From positions 248,001 through 312,000 of the forward strand of contig QJNS01000045.1 in assembly GCA_004154925.1 (NCBI GenBank): DNA of 64,000 bases. The letters run 5' to 3'. Numbering within the stretch: the first letter of the stretch is position 1; the number at the start of each line of letters is the position of its first letter. Source of the stretch: Monosporascus cannonballus (taxonomy: Eukaryota > Ascomycota > Sordariomycetes > Xylariales). The translations under genes and the position numbers were made by a program. The notes beneath the pieces were generated by a model. The model was not told the DNA's origin. It did not search any database and saw only the letters and a program-made list of their open reading frames with translations. Below, piece by piece: positions 20,301 through 31,864 of the stretch.

Positions 20301-22747
20301 GACGGTTTAGAGGGTTAGCGAAAGGTCTTTAATTAAGATATACGCCTTCATATTTGACGTAATACTACTGTAATGTTAATAGTAATACATAGTAGTAAAG
20401 TTGACGACAGTATTATAACAGCTGTATCAGCTGTGTTCCGTTCATGCGTTTGGTAAATAGGGGGGAGGATAATCGGCAGTGTTACCAGAAAACGTTAGGC
20501 ATGGGGTAATATTAACGATTCGACGTGGGACAGAGTAACTTAAGCTGTTAACGATACCAGCAAGACTTGTAAGAGAGATTAAACGGAACCATTGCGCCCG
20601 ATTGTCGACCTGTCCATGGCCAGACAACCGATCGATAGCTCCGTCTCGGTGCAATTCGACTCGAGGACAGTGTGGGATCCTCCGTGCTTACACGCTTCAT
20701 TATGCGCAGTATATGTTGTAAGGTTTCGACCTGACCTCATCCCACCCCCTGCTATCTCGAGGTTTGGCTTCAGCTTGCTCCAACTAGCAACAAGAATTTG
20801 TTTGCTGGCTTTGCCCGAATTGCCACGCGACCACCGCGAAGTCGGTCCTTTCGCTCCTAGCCGCCTCCTCGGCTGCCTTGACCGCGGTCTTGTCTTTCTG
20901 CAATTACTACCAAGAATTCCCCGCTCCATCCGTATCCTTAATCTTAGGGATGGTGCTAGGATGCATGAATTACGAATTAGGTGCGGATGAGATACGCTCG
21001 CTAGTCCCGGGGGGCTCGCACTACGGCTGCCGCACGCTTGCAGAGATATGGAAGGGGCACTGCATCTTTTATCGCACGCAGGCTCTCGGCCAACATTCGT
21101 GACATGATAACACCGCAGCGGAGTGGAAGCCCGAAGCCCTGGCACGGCATGGGGTCCAGTCGGCTGATACTTCGAGGAACGGACAGACCAGACCGCCAGC
21201 AGCCTCAGATCGTTCTAAAGTGGTAGGGTTGCAAGGTGGTGGGGGATCTTAGCACGTAGGGTAGTAGCCGAGGCCGCGAGAGTTGGGGAGGGAGGGTTTA
21301 CCGGGTGTCAGGCCGAATATTAATATCCCTGTGAGGTATCCCCCAGTGGCCGTTTAGGGCCTCGTTGTACTGGATACCTGTTTCATTCCCTTTTGGATGC
21401 ATAACTATAATAGGTTAAAACTGTTGGAGAATACCTGTTTTGGATATTAAATATACCCGATTCGTCCTTGGGAAAGAGAGTTTTGGTATACCCTAGGAGA
21501 TACGTTATGCGAATAGGTAATTTACGACCCCCCAAAGAATTAGGTCACCGGTAACATTTGGCGACAGCTCGATCCTGGATTTTATCCAATATCTTACGTC
21601 AGGGGCTCTGCTAGTCCCGAGCCTCCAAGTCGGTTAAAATGGTCTAACATTTAGGACAGACGAGAAATTTTGCGCTGGGATATAAACATACAGCAATACC
21701 ACCCAGCAAAGGTCGACTGCCCACCATTGATAACGATCGCCGAGCGACGCCATCGGTCTGTATTTCCGCAGCCGGCTCACTCACCGACCGCGACCCGTCC
21801 AGCTGGGATATGATGCGATATGCGGGGTTTCGCGCATTAAACCGCGTGACAAGCCCATCGTCGCCACCAGTCTCTCGGAGGGGAAGGGGGTCTGATTTCG
21901 ACTACGTGACCCCGGTGAAGTCCAGTCGAATTACCTATCGCGGAGATGCATTTTGTGGATCTCTGTATCGGGTTGCCTACACGCCACCCCCATTATCGCA
22001 TCAGTTCATTCCCTTCGGTATCTTTATAGGCAATAGAACAACGTCTGCTCTCGGCAAGGACGCAAGCCAGTCTTCCCGAGCCGCAACCTTTTTTTCGAGA
22101 CGAGCACCGCATCCTGCTGCACGACCTGTCGAATCCCGCAGGAGCTGGAGGTCTCTTGGGCTTCCCCTCAGAAGGATCCAAACTCTAGGCAAGTAAGACT
22201 AGCTGCGGGACAATTCCTGTTTTGGTTTCGGTACCGCTAGTTCGGATGGGCGCCTTTATTAAGTACGCTTGGTATCTGTCCGTATGGCCCGTCTAGCGAT
22301 GCGGGGTCCCAACAAGTGCAACCAATTGATGACCCGATCAGCTCGGGAACCCGTATGCGTAGCGTAATCGATTCCCACTGTACAAACTACAGGTTGTAGT
22401 ACCCGACTTGTCATGACCAGCTACCGGGTTGTGAAGAGGGTCTGATAAGGACCGACAAGTTTTCCAAGTCGCTTTGCCTCTTGTGTGACGAGCACTAGGA
22501 TCACGTCTAAGTGATACTTGCTCAGCACAAGGGGAACCACAACCTCGCAGACGCTGAAATGCGAAGCTCAGAACCACATAACATCATCCCGGTTTCCGGC
22601 TGGTTAACAGTCTTTTGTTATGTAAGTCTTGGTAATTTATGTAGACGATTTGGAATTAATGCGTTGCGCGATTTCCTTGTGGAAGAGACTTAATTTAGTA
22701 GGTAGCGCACTTGGGCACCTGGGGCACTGAAGTCTATTCGGCCGAGA
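17317..22747. other. Gene-poor region, 5.4 kb
   Basis: No credible gene was found between the PTH11-like and TBCD genes. AT content is higher than in neighbouring genes, with many short frames (the longest, 188 codons at 20579-21145 minus, has no recognisable content). Degenerate telomere-like repeats occur at 20221-20295. The region could be decayed transposon DNA, but I could not identify a family. Confidence 0.45.
20221..20295. repeat. Degenerate GGTTA-rich (telomere-like) repeat patch
   Basis: Short clustered units GTTAAGGTTAAGG, AAGGTTAAGG and GGATAAGGGTTAGGTTAA occur within about 75 bp. They resemble a heavily diverged array of the TTAGGG fungal telomere repeat. Only one perfect GGGTTAGG core is present, so this may be chance low-complexity sequence. 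Confidence 0.4.
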
Positions 22748-25700
22748 TCAAGCATCCAACCCCAGCTCCCCCGCAATCTCCTTGATGTGCGTCTTGTCCG
22801 CCTTGCCCCAGTCGACACCGAGTAACTTTTGCCGCTGCTGCTGCTGTGTTCTCGCCTGCCCGTCATCATCGACATCCGCCGACATTAGCGACCATAGCAC
22901 GTCGACAACCTGGCTCCTGATTCTAGGCCAAGGGTGAATCATGAGGGCGCCCAGCCTCCTTCTCGCCTCGAGGACGCCGGCCTGCCTCTTCTCCATTAGC
23001 TCCGACGTTATCTCCTTGGTGTCGCCGGAGTTTGTCTGAGGCGGCGAAGCCGAGGTGGCGATCAGGGACTGAGGCGAGTCGGCGGCTGCGATGCCACTGT
23101 ACACTTTGATGCAGGCCTCGAGCTTACGCACATTTCCCGTCCTATACCCCGCCTTCCGCACCCATAAGCAGAGCCGCTTCAGGTTTAGGTCCCCGCAGCG
23201 CTGCAGTAGACCGACATGAGAGAGGAACGCGACGACCTCTAGCGTAGGTACTACGACACGGTCCAGACCCTGGTAGCATTTTAGGTTGTCGAGTAATGCC
23301 GTGCAAACCCGTTGCAGGTTCTCGTCAGAGACCTCACAATGGTTAGCTAGCGCTGCGCGTGTCTCGATAACCAGATCTTCATTCCCTGTATCCGCCGAAG
23401 TCACTAGGCCGGCGAGTAGGATCGACATGCAATCTGCCGTTGCTATCGCCCAATACTCCGCTATCCCCTGACGCATTTTTTTTCTATCGCACAGAGTGAA
23501 CAGGGATTCGAAGTACCCTTTGGACGAGGACGACATTTTTTTGAAGGATGCGGAATGCCTATACCAGGTCAGTACTTTTCGGCAACGTGATGACTATGAG
23601 GATGCGTACTCCGGCTGCAAGACCAATGCCAACGCCGATTGGGCTTCGACACGAACTTTATCCAGCTTTTCGGCTGCTAAACGGAGGATACGAGGAAATA
23701 AGGTAGTTATGATCTCTTCGTTATATATCTGCGAATCCCAAATAGTCTTGGCCGCTTTAATCGCTGACAGCCGCACGTGGGAGCCAATGTCACCCCGAGC
23801 GTTCGTTGTATAATCGTCCAGGCCGTCTGAGATGATAGCCAGGAAATCCAGCGCATTATCCTTTAGCACCCTTCTACCGATTAAACTTTCGAGGATTGCG
23901 ACTCGCGTCTCAATCTCTTTGTCAATGGACCAACGCCCTGCCAGCGCTTTGGTCGCTGGGTTACTCTCCCCTCCTGCTTGATTTAGTGAGGTTACTAGAG
24001 GATATGCGCGGGTGAGAGCGTGGAAGAAGCCATTGCCATGTCTATTCCGCAGCGTCTGTGTTCGAGAGACCTTCTCGCACCAGCTGCTGATAATACTTGC
24101 ACGGCTTCCCGGGGCGGAAAATATGAGAAGGACCAACGCGGCTTTGGAAGACGCGTTAACCACTTCAGACTCATCGCGGTCGAGCCAGCCACTCATCAAG
24201 TCGCTCAGTATTATTAACAGTTCATCCAGTTGCGCGGGGCGGTCACTCTGCAGACCATCGATGCTCCTTGCAACAATAGCGGCAGTCTGGAGAGCATCTT
24301 CTTCCACAATGGTAGGGCCTGATGGTAATAGTCCGCGTGCCCCACTGGCGGCCTCCTTTTCCGGAATCGCCCTCATCAGGAAGATGAGCGATGAAGATAC
24401 CACCAGTCGGCTAACAGCCTCGGCAATCAATTCTGGCTTGCGATATTTGTTGTTCCGTGAATCCTGCAGTATCTCCTGTATTGCGTTAAGCAGCGAAGCG
24501 ACCTGACTGCTCTTTAACGTTTTAGCAGCTTCGAGCAGCAATGGGAGGGAGTCTATGACAGCCGCAAGACTAAGTAGTAAACCGTGTCGTTCCTCTACCT
24601 GTCGGGCTTGAAGAGTCTTCAGACTTGATAGCAACAATTCAATGGAGCTTCTAAAGCGATCAATAGGATCTGTCTCCCCGGTTTTGGCCAATTCCACTGT
24701 CAGGGACCCAAAAGAAGCAGCTGCGACTCGCCGAGCGTTCGCATCAGCATCACCGATGCCCCTCCATCCAAGCGTCGCTTCCAGCAGGGCCCGCCCGTAA
24801 TGTATTGAAAGCCTAGTAGCCTGTAAAGCCACCTGATGTATTGCCCTTGCGCGAAGAGCGACAGCGTGATAATCAGCCGTCTGGACGACGGCAATCCCCT
24901 CTTCCACGGTGTCGGGGTGGCGACCGATTAGCTCTTGCAGGGCGGCAGATGCTCCGCGCCTGATATTCCCGCCCGGGTCAAGCGATGCGGTAACTACCAA
25001 CTCGGTTGCGATTACCTGGAGTATCGAAGCAGCCTTGTCATGACCTCTAGCGATTAGCACACTTTTAGTCTGCACATGGAGCAGTTCCGCAGTGCTATAC
25101 CGGCGAGCCAAAGCCCAAATGCCGAAGCAAGAAGCATCCCTGACGTTGGTGCCAACCGGACCTCCAGATGGGTTACGTTTCTCAAAGCTAAGGCCCATCA
25201 ACAACGCATGGATGATATCAGACAGGTGCTCGGGTGGCGGTGCTCTTCGGTATAGAAGGTGGGAGAGGGTCAGCATCAAGCCGTGCCACTCAGAGGCGTC
25301 AACAGCCGTAATATCTCGAGTGGGTGGTGCTGATGGGTTCGCCTTGTTCTTCACCCAAAGAACGTTCCGGTTAAGGGACTCGAGGACAGCCTCTATGACT
25401 TGCGAAGCCATGTCAGGCTCCAGTTTGAGAGTAACAACACTCAATGCCTTGCTGGCAGCGAACCTAACTGGCGTATCATTGTCTGCGAGTTGCTCGAGGA
25501 AATACCCAATGGAGGTTTCCGTTATTTCGGTGTCGGCCGTAGATTGGTCCTGCTTCCGTAAGACCAGTGTGACGGCTGAACGCACCACTTTGATCAGCAT
25601 CTTGCGGGCAAGGGCAGACCCGTTGATAATTTTAAAGGTTTCGTCAGCTTCCCCGGTAGAGATGGCTTGTGTTGTGTAGAAGATGCCCGAAAGGTAAGGG

Positions 25701-26643
25701 TCCATGATAGAAGTATCGGCAGAAGAACTTAAAACCCCGGCTAGAAATGCCAGACTGCCGATATAGTAGTAGGGAGACTTGACTTCGTCTTTATGGGGTC
25801 GCAGCGTGGAGAGTGCCCATTGAACGAGGGCCTTGAGTATGCCGACTTCTTGCATGTCCTTCCGCATCGCCAAGCGCACCAGAAGCGCCTTTGCGCCATC
25901 TCGCTCTTTTCCTGGCGACGCGAGATACTTGGTAGCCAGCGGAATGACCCTCGTGGCAATGCCCGGAACTTGCTGCGGCCATTGGAATCCAACAACGACA
26001 GGCCTGTCGGGGTCATCCGCGTCGCCGGACGAGATGGTCGACAGGTCAAATGGCGCAAAGAGCAACTGCGACAGCCAGAGGAGAACAACATAGCGCTCAT
26101 GCCAGGTCCACGAGGCGGCCGTCATCTGCTCTGCATCCGTCTCGGCCCTCCTCTCGGCCTCCTCGATAGCTAGCAGGAGAAGCTCGAGGTACCTGGTTTC
26201 CACATTGAGGAATCTAACAATAACTTTCTCGCCCCTGATCTTGCAGAAGGTATAGATTATCCTGCAGATGGCATTCGACAATGACGTCAGTAGCTGAGAG
26301 CGCAGGGAGAGCGACCTGCTCCTCTGGCGGTCCTTGAGGCATTCGAGGAATGCCTCTGCCAAGACCGGCAGCCATTTCGGAAGGTGCGGGTCAAGCAACT
26401 GCGGGAGCTCTTGAAAGGGCTCTAAGACCTTAAAAATCTGTGTCAGGGACCTATATAGTGCGGTGGGTTGCATCTTCGGCCTACCTGGGACACCAGTCTT
26501 GTGGTTTCTTTCGTGCGCACCCTGCGCCGAAGCTGTCCGTTGGGCTTGCGCAGAAACGGCTCGAGGGACCGACTAAAATCCGCTACGAGGTCCGCGGAGT
26601 ATCTCTGGATCACCACGTCTCGGTCTAACTCTAATTCGTCCAT
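22748..26643 (-). CDS. TBCD: Tubulin-specific chaperone D (tubulin folding cofactor D; Alp1/Cin1 family)
   Basis: Three exons (26643-26485, 26437-23610, 23558-22748) give 1265 residues, normal for fungal cofactor D. It captures beta-tubulin during assembly of the alpha/beta heterodimer and acts with cofactors E and C. It is a HEAT/ARM-type helical repeat protein. Seen landmarks: QELPQLLDPHLPKWLP near the N-terminus, WHERYVVLLWLSQLLFAPFDLS, DNDTPVRFAASKALSVV, GGPVGTNVRDASCFGIWALA, GGNIRRGASAALQELIGR, LDDYTTNARGDIGSHVRLSA and LVTSADTGNEDLVIETRAAL. Intron 1 is only 47 bp and intron 2 is 51 bp with a perfect TACTGAC branch. The join VSQ-IFKVLEPFQEL is the only in-frame choice for intron 1. The join LQPE-HSASFKK restores frame for intron 2. 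No disabling change was seen. Confidence 0.93.
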
Positions 26644-28276
26644 TCTAAACGCGATGACCTCGGATTGCAGGCGGTAGACTGACCCCCCGGTGGCCTAGGT
26701 GCAAATAACTACCCTCTAAATATTGCGTGGTACAGTGTGAACTTTCGTTTACAGCTGGGGTCAGAAACAGCACAGTTTCTCCAGGTAATGATTTCAAACC
26801 TGCATCCAATTGGATTTTGTCCGCAGCGGGACACGAATTATGGATATTGGAGGAATAGTCGCATCTGAAGGAAGGCCTTTATATTCTTGTCCAGCTAAGT
26901 GGAAAGTACCATATGCAGATTATATATAGGACCTTGACTGTCCTCATGTGCTCGTTCTCTGCATTGTTGCAGCATAGCTATTCATACCGCCTAATTGCAT
27001 GTACGCAGGTTAGTGCTAAAGCCCAATATCAACCAACCCGCCATATCCTCCTCTACTAACGCCCCTCATGTGTCCGGACAATATTTGCACGATTCAAATC
27101 TAAGCAACTCATTAATTAAGCAGAAAAATTCTGTTTCACATTGACATTGCTTTCGGTGTGCGGCTGCTTGTCACCATACATAAATTTTAATAGACTGCGG
27201 ACTCTATTCATCCTTGTGGCCTCACCAGAGCCAAAACACAAAACGTATTCTGCACATTCAAGGCTACTCCTGTGAGGGATGATCCTACCGTCTACTGGCT
27301 CATTGATGTGTGACACAGGTCGAAAGGAGTACCTGGCAGTATATCTGGTTTTGCGGCCATAACCTTGCTTCCACCCACCCCGTATAAACCAGCAACTATT
27401 TATACCTGACTCTCAATTGGATTAGAGTAGGATACTTCGTCTTGATAGACTAGAGATGGCGGAGGCACCTAGGCTCGACGTATTGACATTGTATGACTGA
27501 AAACCATGAAGAAACCGAAAGCGCAAGGAATAGGGACTCGTGGTTCTTGCCTTACATTCACGCTGAGCTAAGTTCAATACCTGACAATCTTGGGTTTGGC
27601 ATTACGTAGAAAAAGCGATTGACCTGAGTGGAAACCTTTAAATACTACCGTCCCTAACTCGTGATCCGTTCTAAACAACCTCAACAAGTCTTCGTTATCC
27701 TTACGAGCGAGAAGCGCAGTTGATATTGGATATTCTGGTAAGTGACGTAAGGACTAGGGAGTTTAGAGAGTACAACAAGTGTCCAAGGAAGTTGTGTGAG
27801 GACATAACTCGCGGCGTTAGCTCCTTGTGTTTCGTTATCCTCACCAAAAATTCGCTATGCCCCACCCCCTTATGGATGGCTACGTGATGGTGGCCCCAAT
27901 CCATGATCGCTGCTTACGATCGCCCTCTGGCCATTTCCTCACCACTAGAGTAACATTTACGTCACCAGAAAGCACATTCATAATGTTGGGTTGCTCCTGA
28001 ATGAAGGATGCGGCAAGGTTCATTGAGTGGAGAGAGATAATTGGCGCGGTGTTGCTTTGGAGTAGTTGCGGATGAGTTATAGATATCTGGTTATCGGAGC
28101 ACAGCCATCCCGATGTCGATGGATCGGGGCTAAACAATAGTATAGACTAGTTAATAAGGAGAATATTTGCTTAATGATTCGTCGTATTTCCTCAGATTCC
28201 CGCTCCTCGTCGCTGAACTGATTAAAATGCCGCCTGCGCACTCCGTGAGGCAAAAGCAAAGGGTATCAAAAGAGTA
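26644..28276. other. Intergenic region, TBCD upstream / GH76 downstream
   Basis: About 1.6 kb is AT-rich relative to the flanking genes. It contains the TBCD promoter at its left end and the GH76 3' flank at its right end. No gene, structural RNA or clear repeat was recognised. Confidence 0.45.
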
Positions 28277-29615
28277 TCAAATGGGAGAAGAGGCAGCGAT
28301 GGCTCCTACGAGCACATCGAGGGCCGAGCTGTGGGTGCCCGCCGTAGCATTTACGTAGGGGCCGCCCCAGGTGATCCCCAGCTCGTTGCGTTCGCTCCGG
28401 TCCTTCGCCCATATCGCGTCCGCGTTCCTAAGGATGAAGTTCTTGATGGGCTCGCTGGGCTTCGCCTTCTGTAGGTAATGCAGATTTCTCATGAAGATGC
28501 CCTTGAACTGAGCACCGTCGGCTCCGCAGCGCGGTTCGCATCCCTCGTGCAGCACGCCGTCCTCGGACAAGTGGGTGATGGCCGCAGTGGCGATCTTGGT
28601 GGCCTCATCGAGGAGTGACAGGTCGCCAGTCGCTGTAGACAGCTCGACCAGAGCGCCCAGGATGACGCCTTGGTTGTAAGTCCATGTTTGCAGCCCGTTG
28701 TTCTCGCAGTCGTCTGTGAGCCCATCGTTAATTAAGTTGTCCTTATTGATCATACCACTGTTCTTAAACCAGTCCCATTGAGCCAGGGCGATATCCAGAT
28801 AGTAGTCTTTCCTTTCTGGTACCCGATTGGCGAGAGATGCTGCCGTAGACAGGTAGAGCTCGTTGGCAATAGCGTTGGTATATTTCACCTTTTCGCTCCA
28901 CTGCAATTTCCGACGTCAGTATTAGCTCTACTGCAGATAACTGGCGGAGAGTGGGTAAAAACAAGTTGTATCAGGAGGCTGGAGCTCCTACAACTACCAG
29001 CCGTGGAAGTCCATCCCTGGATCGGCGGATTCGACGTAGGGAATATTCCCAGATGTTACTTACGTATATACCACCGCAGGTTGAATTGCCCTTCTTCATA
29101 TCTTCGAAGATATCCTCTGCTTGCGGGAGATACCGCTCATCTCCTAAACCCAGAACACCAAGGTCGTGGGCACGGATTAATGCCAACGCCCACCATCCTT
29201 CATCGTCGTAGAAGCCGTTGAGAAAATCATCGAATCCCCTCTGCGAGATACGTAGCTTTGGCGCTCGGAAGTACGTTGACGTCGGTAAGCCGGTGAATGA
29301 AAGAATCTTGGTCGCCTGGACGGTTGTCTGTTGTGCTTGCACATAAGTATTCTGGATGATCTCTGCTAAGCCAAGTTCACGCGAGGCAGCTGGATGTAAA
29401 GCGGCGAAGTCAGCGAGGGCGGTAAGGACATTGGCACTATTCCACCATCCCGTCGTATCCCACAATCCTGACGCGCGATTGTACCAGCCCTGAAGGGTTT
29501 CAATGGCAGCGATTGTGTTGGCTTGATACTCGGCCTGGGGCTTGAAGTTGCCCTGAGAAGACATTAAGAAAACAGCACGCGAGGCCAGCCCGCCAACGAG
29601 AGAAGGAGAAACCAT
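28277..29615 (-). CDS. Glycoside hydrolase family 76 (alpha-1,6-mannanase-like)
   Basis: Two exons (29615-29064 and 28900-28277, intron 163 bp, donor GTAAGT, branch TACTGAC) give 391 residues. GH76 enzymes cleave or transglycosylate alpha-1,6-mannan; fungal members act on the cell wall (Dfg5/Dcw1 branch) or on external mannan. Seen: QANTIAAIETLQGWYN near the N-terminus, the paired catalytic aspartates in FLNGFYDDEGWWALALIRAHDL, STCGGIY-WSEKVKYTNAIANELYLSTAA across the splice, and NNGLQTWTYNQGVILGALVEL. No C-terminal hydrophobic GPI signal is present, so it is not a typical Dfg5/Dcw1. The N-terminus (MVSPSLVGGLASRAVFLMSSQG) is a poor signal peptide with an Arg in the hydrophobic part; a missed upstream exon is possible. 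TATA-like sequence lies near 29693-29700. Divergent from the PL4 gene 2.2 kb away. Confidence 0.88.
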
Positions 29616-31864
29616 TTTGACGAAGGGAGAGTGAGCTACATAGCAGGATCGCCACCGGGGAACATCGGAGGTTTACATTCGGGCGGGCATTATCATATAT
29701 GCATACGGGGACCTGGGAAGCGTGGGACGGGGAAGCTCAGATACAGGGGCGAGAGCCCATCCCCACCACTTTGATGGAGCGGCAACGATTAAGGGAACAC
29801 GAGTGAATAACCCCTGACAATATGCGCTGGATAACATAGCGCCAGCGGGTCTTTTTCACACATGTTTGGCCAAACGGCATGCATGGGATCGCATGAACAC
29901 AACCCGCGCACTCGCGGTCGCCATGTGGGGTGTGTTATACCGCATTTCTTCGTCGCAGTTGACAGGGCAGCTTGTTTCCCGGACTCTGGAGAGTATCACG
30001 GCACAAGGTGATTGGTAAGATGCCGTTGGGATCAACACTTCTGTACACATGTGTATTAGGCAAACTGTGGAAAGAAGTAGGATGTGAAAACATCTGGGCA
30101 ATGGCGCTTGATGATAGGGGAGGTTAGGTGACATGTTTCAAGTTGGAATGGGTCCACTCCCTTATTGGTATCAGATAAATTCCGCACAAGGCAAGTGGAT
30201 ATTTTATTTTGCCCAGGGCTATCTTGCATGACTTTTGCAGCTTCGGCTGACGGACAGCACTGCCTAGCCACGCTGCGCCTAGATCTTCCTACTAAACCCT
30301 TGGACAGATCTTTAGCCTTAATAAGACGAAATTAGAGAGAATTGTCCACTCATAATTGCTCATTCACACCACCTGAGAAAGCTCGACGGATAGCTGAGTA
30401 TCTACGTAATAAGTATAACTAATTGAAAAGCTTGCTTCTCATGGAGTGGCTAATAAGGATTGGAGGAGGCGGCGCGTACCGAATGCTAATCGATTATCGG
30501 AATCAAGAGCGGCTAACGAATGTGTAAGCGCTTGTCAGTAGGATCCACATACGCGCTTTGGGAAGTCTTGTCAGGGGCAACATTACATAACATTGCCATA
30601 TCAGTGTTGCCGGTAATTTTAACCCATCTGCAATCGATAGGGCGCTCGAACGGGGCTCAGATCTCTTTGGAGGCTGTGGCTGAACATTAACACTAACCGA
30701 TCAAAGCCTCAAGCCTAACATGCGCCTAACGACCTAGAAATGGGGAAAGGAAGTGCAATTACCGTTGGTCTACATTGAATCTGCAGTTTGTTGGTGGTTA
30801 AACTCATATCATTTTGTTGGTCATCCTAACTCGACTCCAACCATAAGCACTCTAATGTGCGCTTCCGCTGCTGCAACTCCTTAAGCTTTGTATTAGTCAT
30901 TCGGAACCTAGCTGTTGTGGTTATGCCAACCCTCTAGTCAGCTACGACCCAGATATGAGGCTGCCAGGTTGTAGTTGATGTTATCATTGGCAGGGCTCAT
31001 CACGAGTTTGATTGTCAATTCCGAATCTACGTTGCAATTACTACCTAGCGACGACAGACGAGCCCTATTTGGAGAGGATGACCCGGTAACATACTTTTAT
31101 GCCTCGATAGATATATGATTGGACCCATGCCTTTTTCCTAGACTCTAGGCCATCCAGGTAGACGTCCACTTTGGCCAACGATTACGATAACCTTCGGCTG
31201 CTAACCATAGAGTTCCTACAAGAGGCTGGCTGGCTTCATTCGACGAGACGTCTGATCTGACACGAGGACCTCCGTGTCTTATGGGTGAAGATTGGGGTCC
31301 GGGTGTCCCTGATCTCCTCGACGACTTAAAATCGGTAGTTTGTCAATGCAGGTAGGACAGAGATGGCAAACATGTTGTCGTGATCGCCTGTTGTCACGGA
31401 ATCGGCCTGACATAATCAAGGCTAGATTCAATGCCACACGGAGCCAGAAGTGCAATAGTTCGGCTGAGCGAAATGCCAGAAGATAGGCGGGATGAGACGT
31501 CCCAAGTTGATGCAGGTGGCGGTGACGCCCTCTACCTTCGTTGAGCCTTCCGCCGAGTACCGAATCCAACCGTGACAACTCTCCAACTTGATTCTCCGCA
31601 ATGACTCCATACAAGGTTCCAAACAGGGCCAATTCCCGTGCAAAGCCATGGTCAGAATCTAGATCACCCCACAATTCCCCACAAAACACAAATGCGCAGT
31701 GCCGAAGACATCTGGAGTAATGATTCTCCTTCGGCCCCAGTACGGGGCGGAGGCTCTGAAATGGCTACCGAGGATACGCATTGGGAACCATAAAGACTGA
31801 CTGCATGCGGCGCCTCTGCATAGGCATTGCTCTTCAGCTGTTAAGCAGTTCACAATTGGACAAA
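29616..31864. promoter_or_regulatory. Divergent intergenic region, GH76 and PL4
   Basis: About 2.25 kb lies between the 5' ends of the two carbohydrate-active enzyme genes, long enough for two independent promoters. Short frames are present on both strands (for example 31279-31689 minus, 136 codons), none with recognisable content. I could not make a convincing case for a specific carbon-regulator site by eye. Confidence 0.4.

Noticed and set aside
20579..21145. 188-codon minus-strand open frame
   Set aside because: No recognisable domain, a plus-strand frame of similar length overlaps it, and no splice or promoter context supports it.
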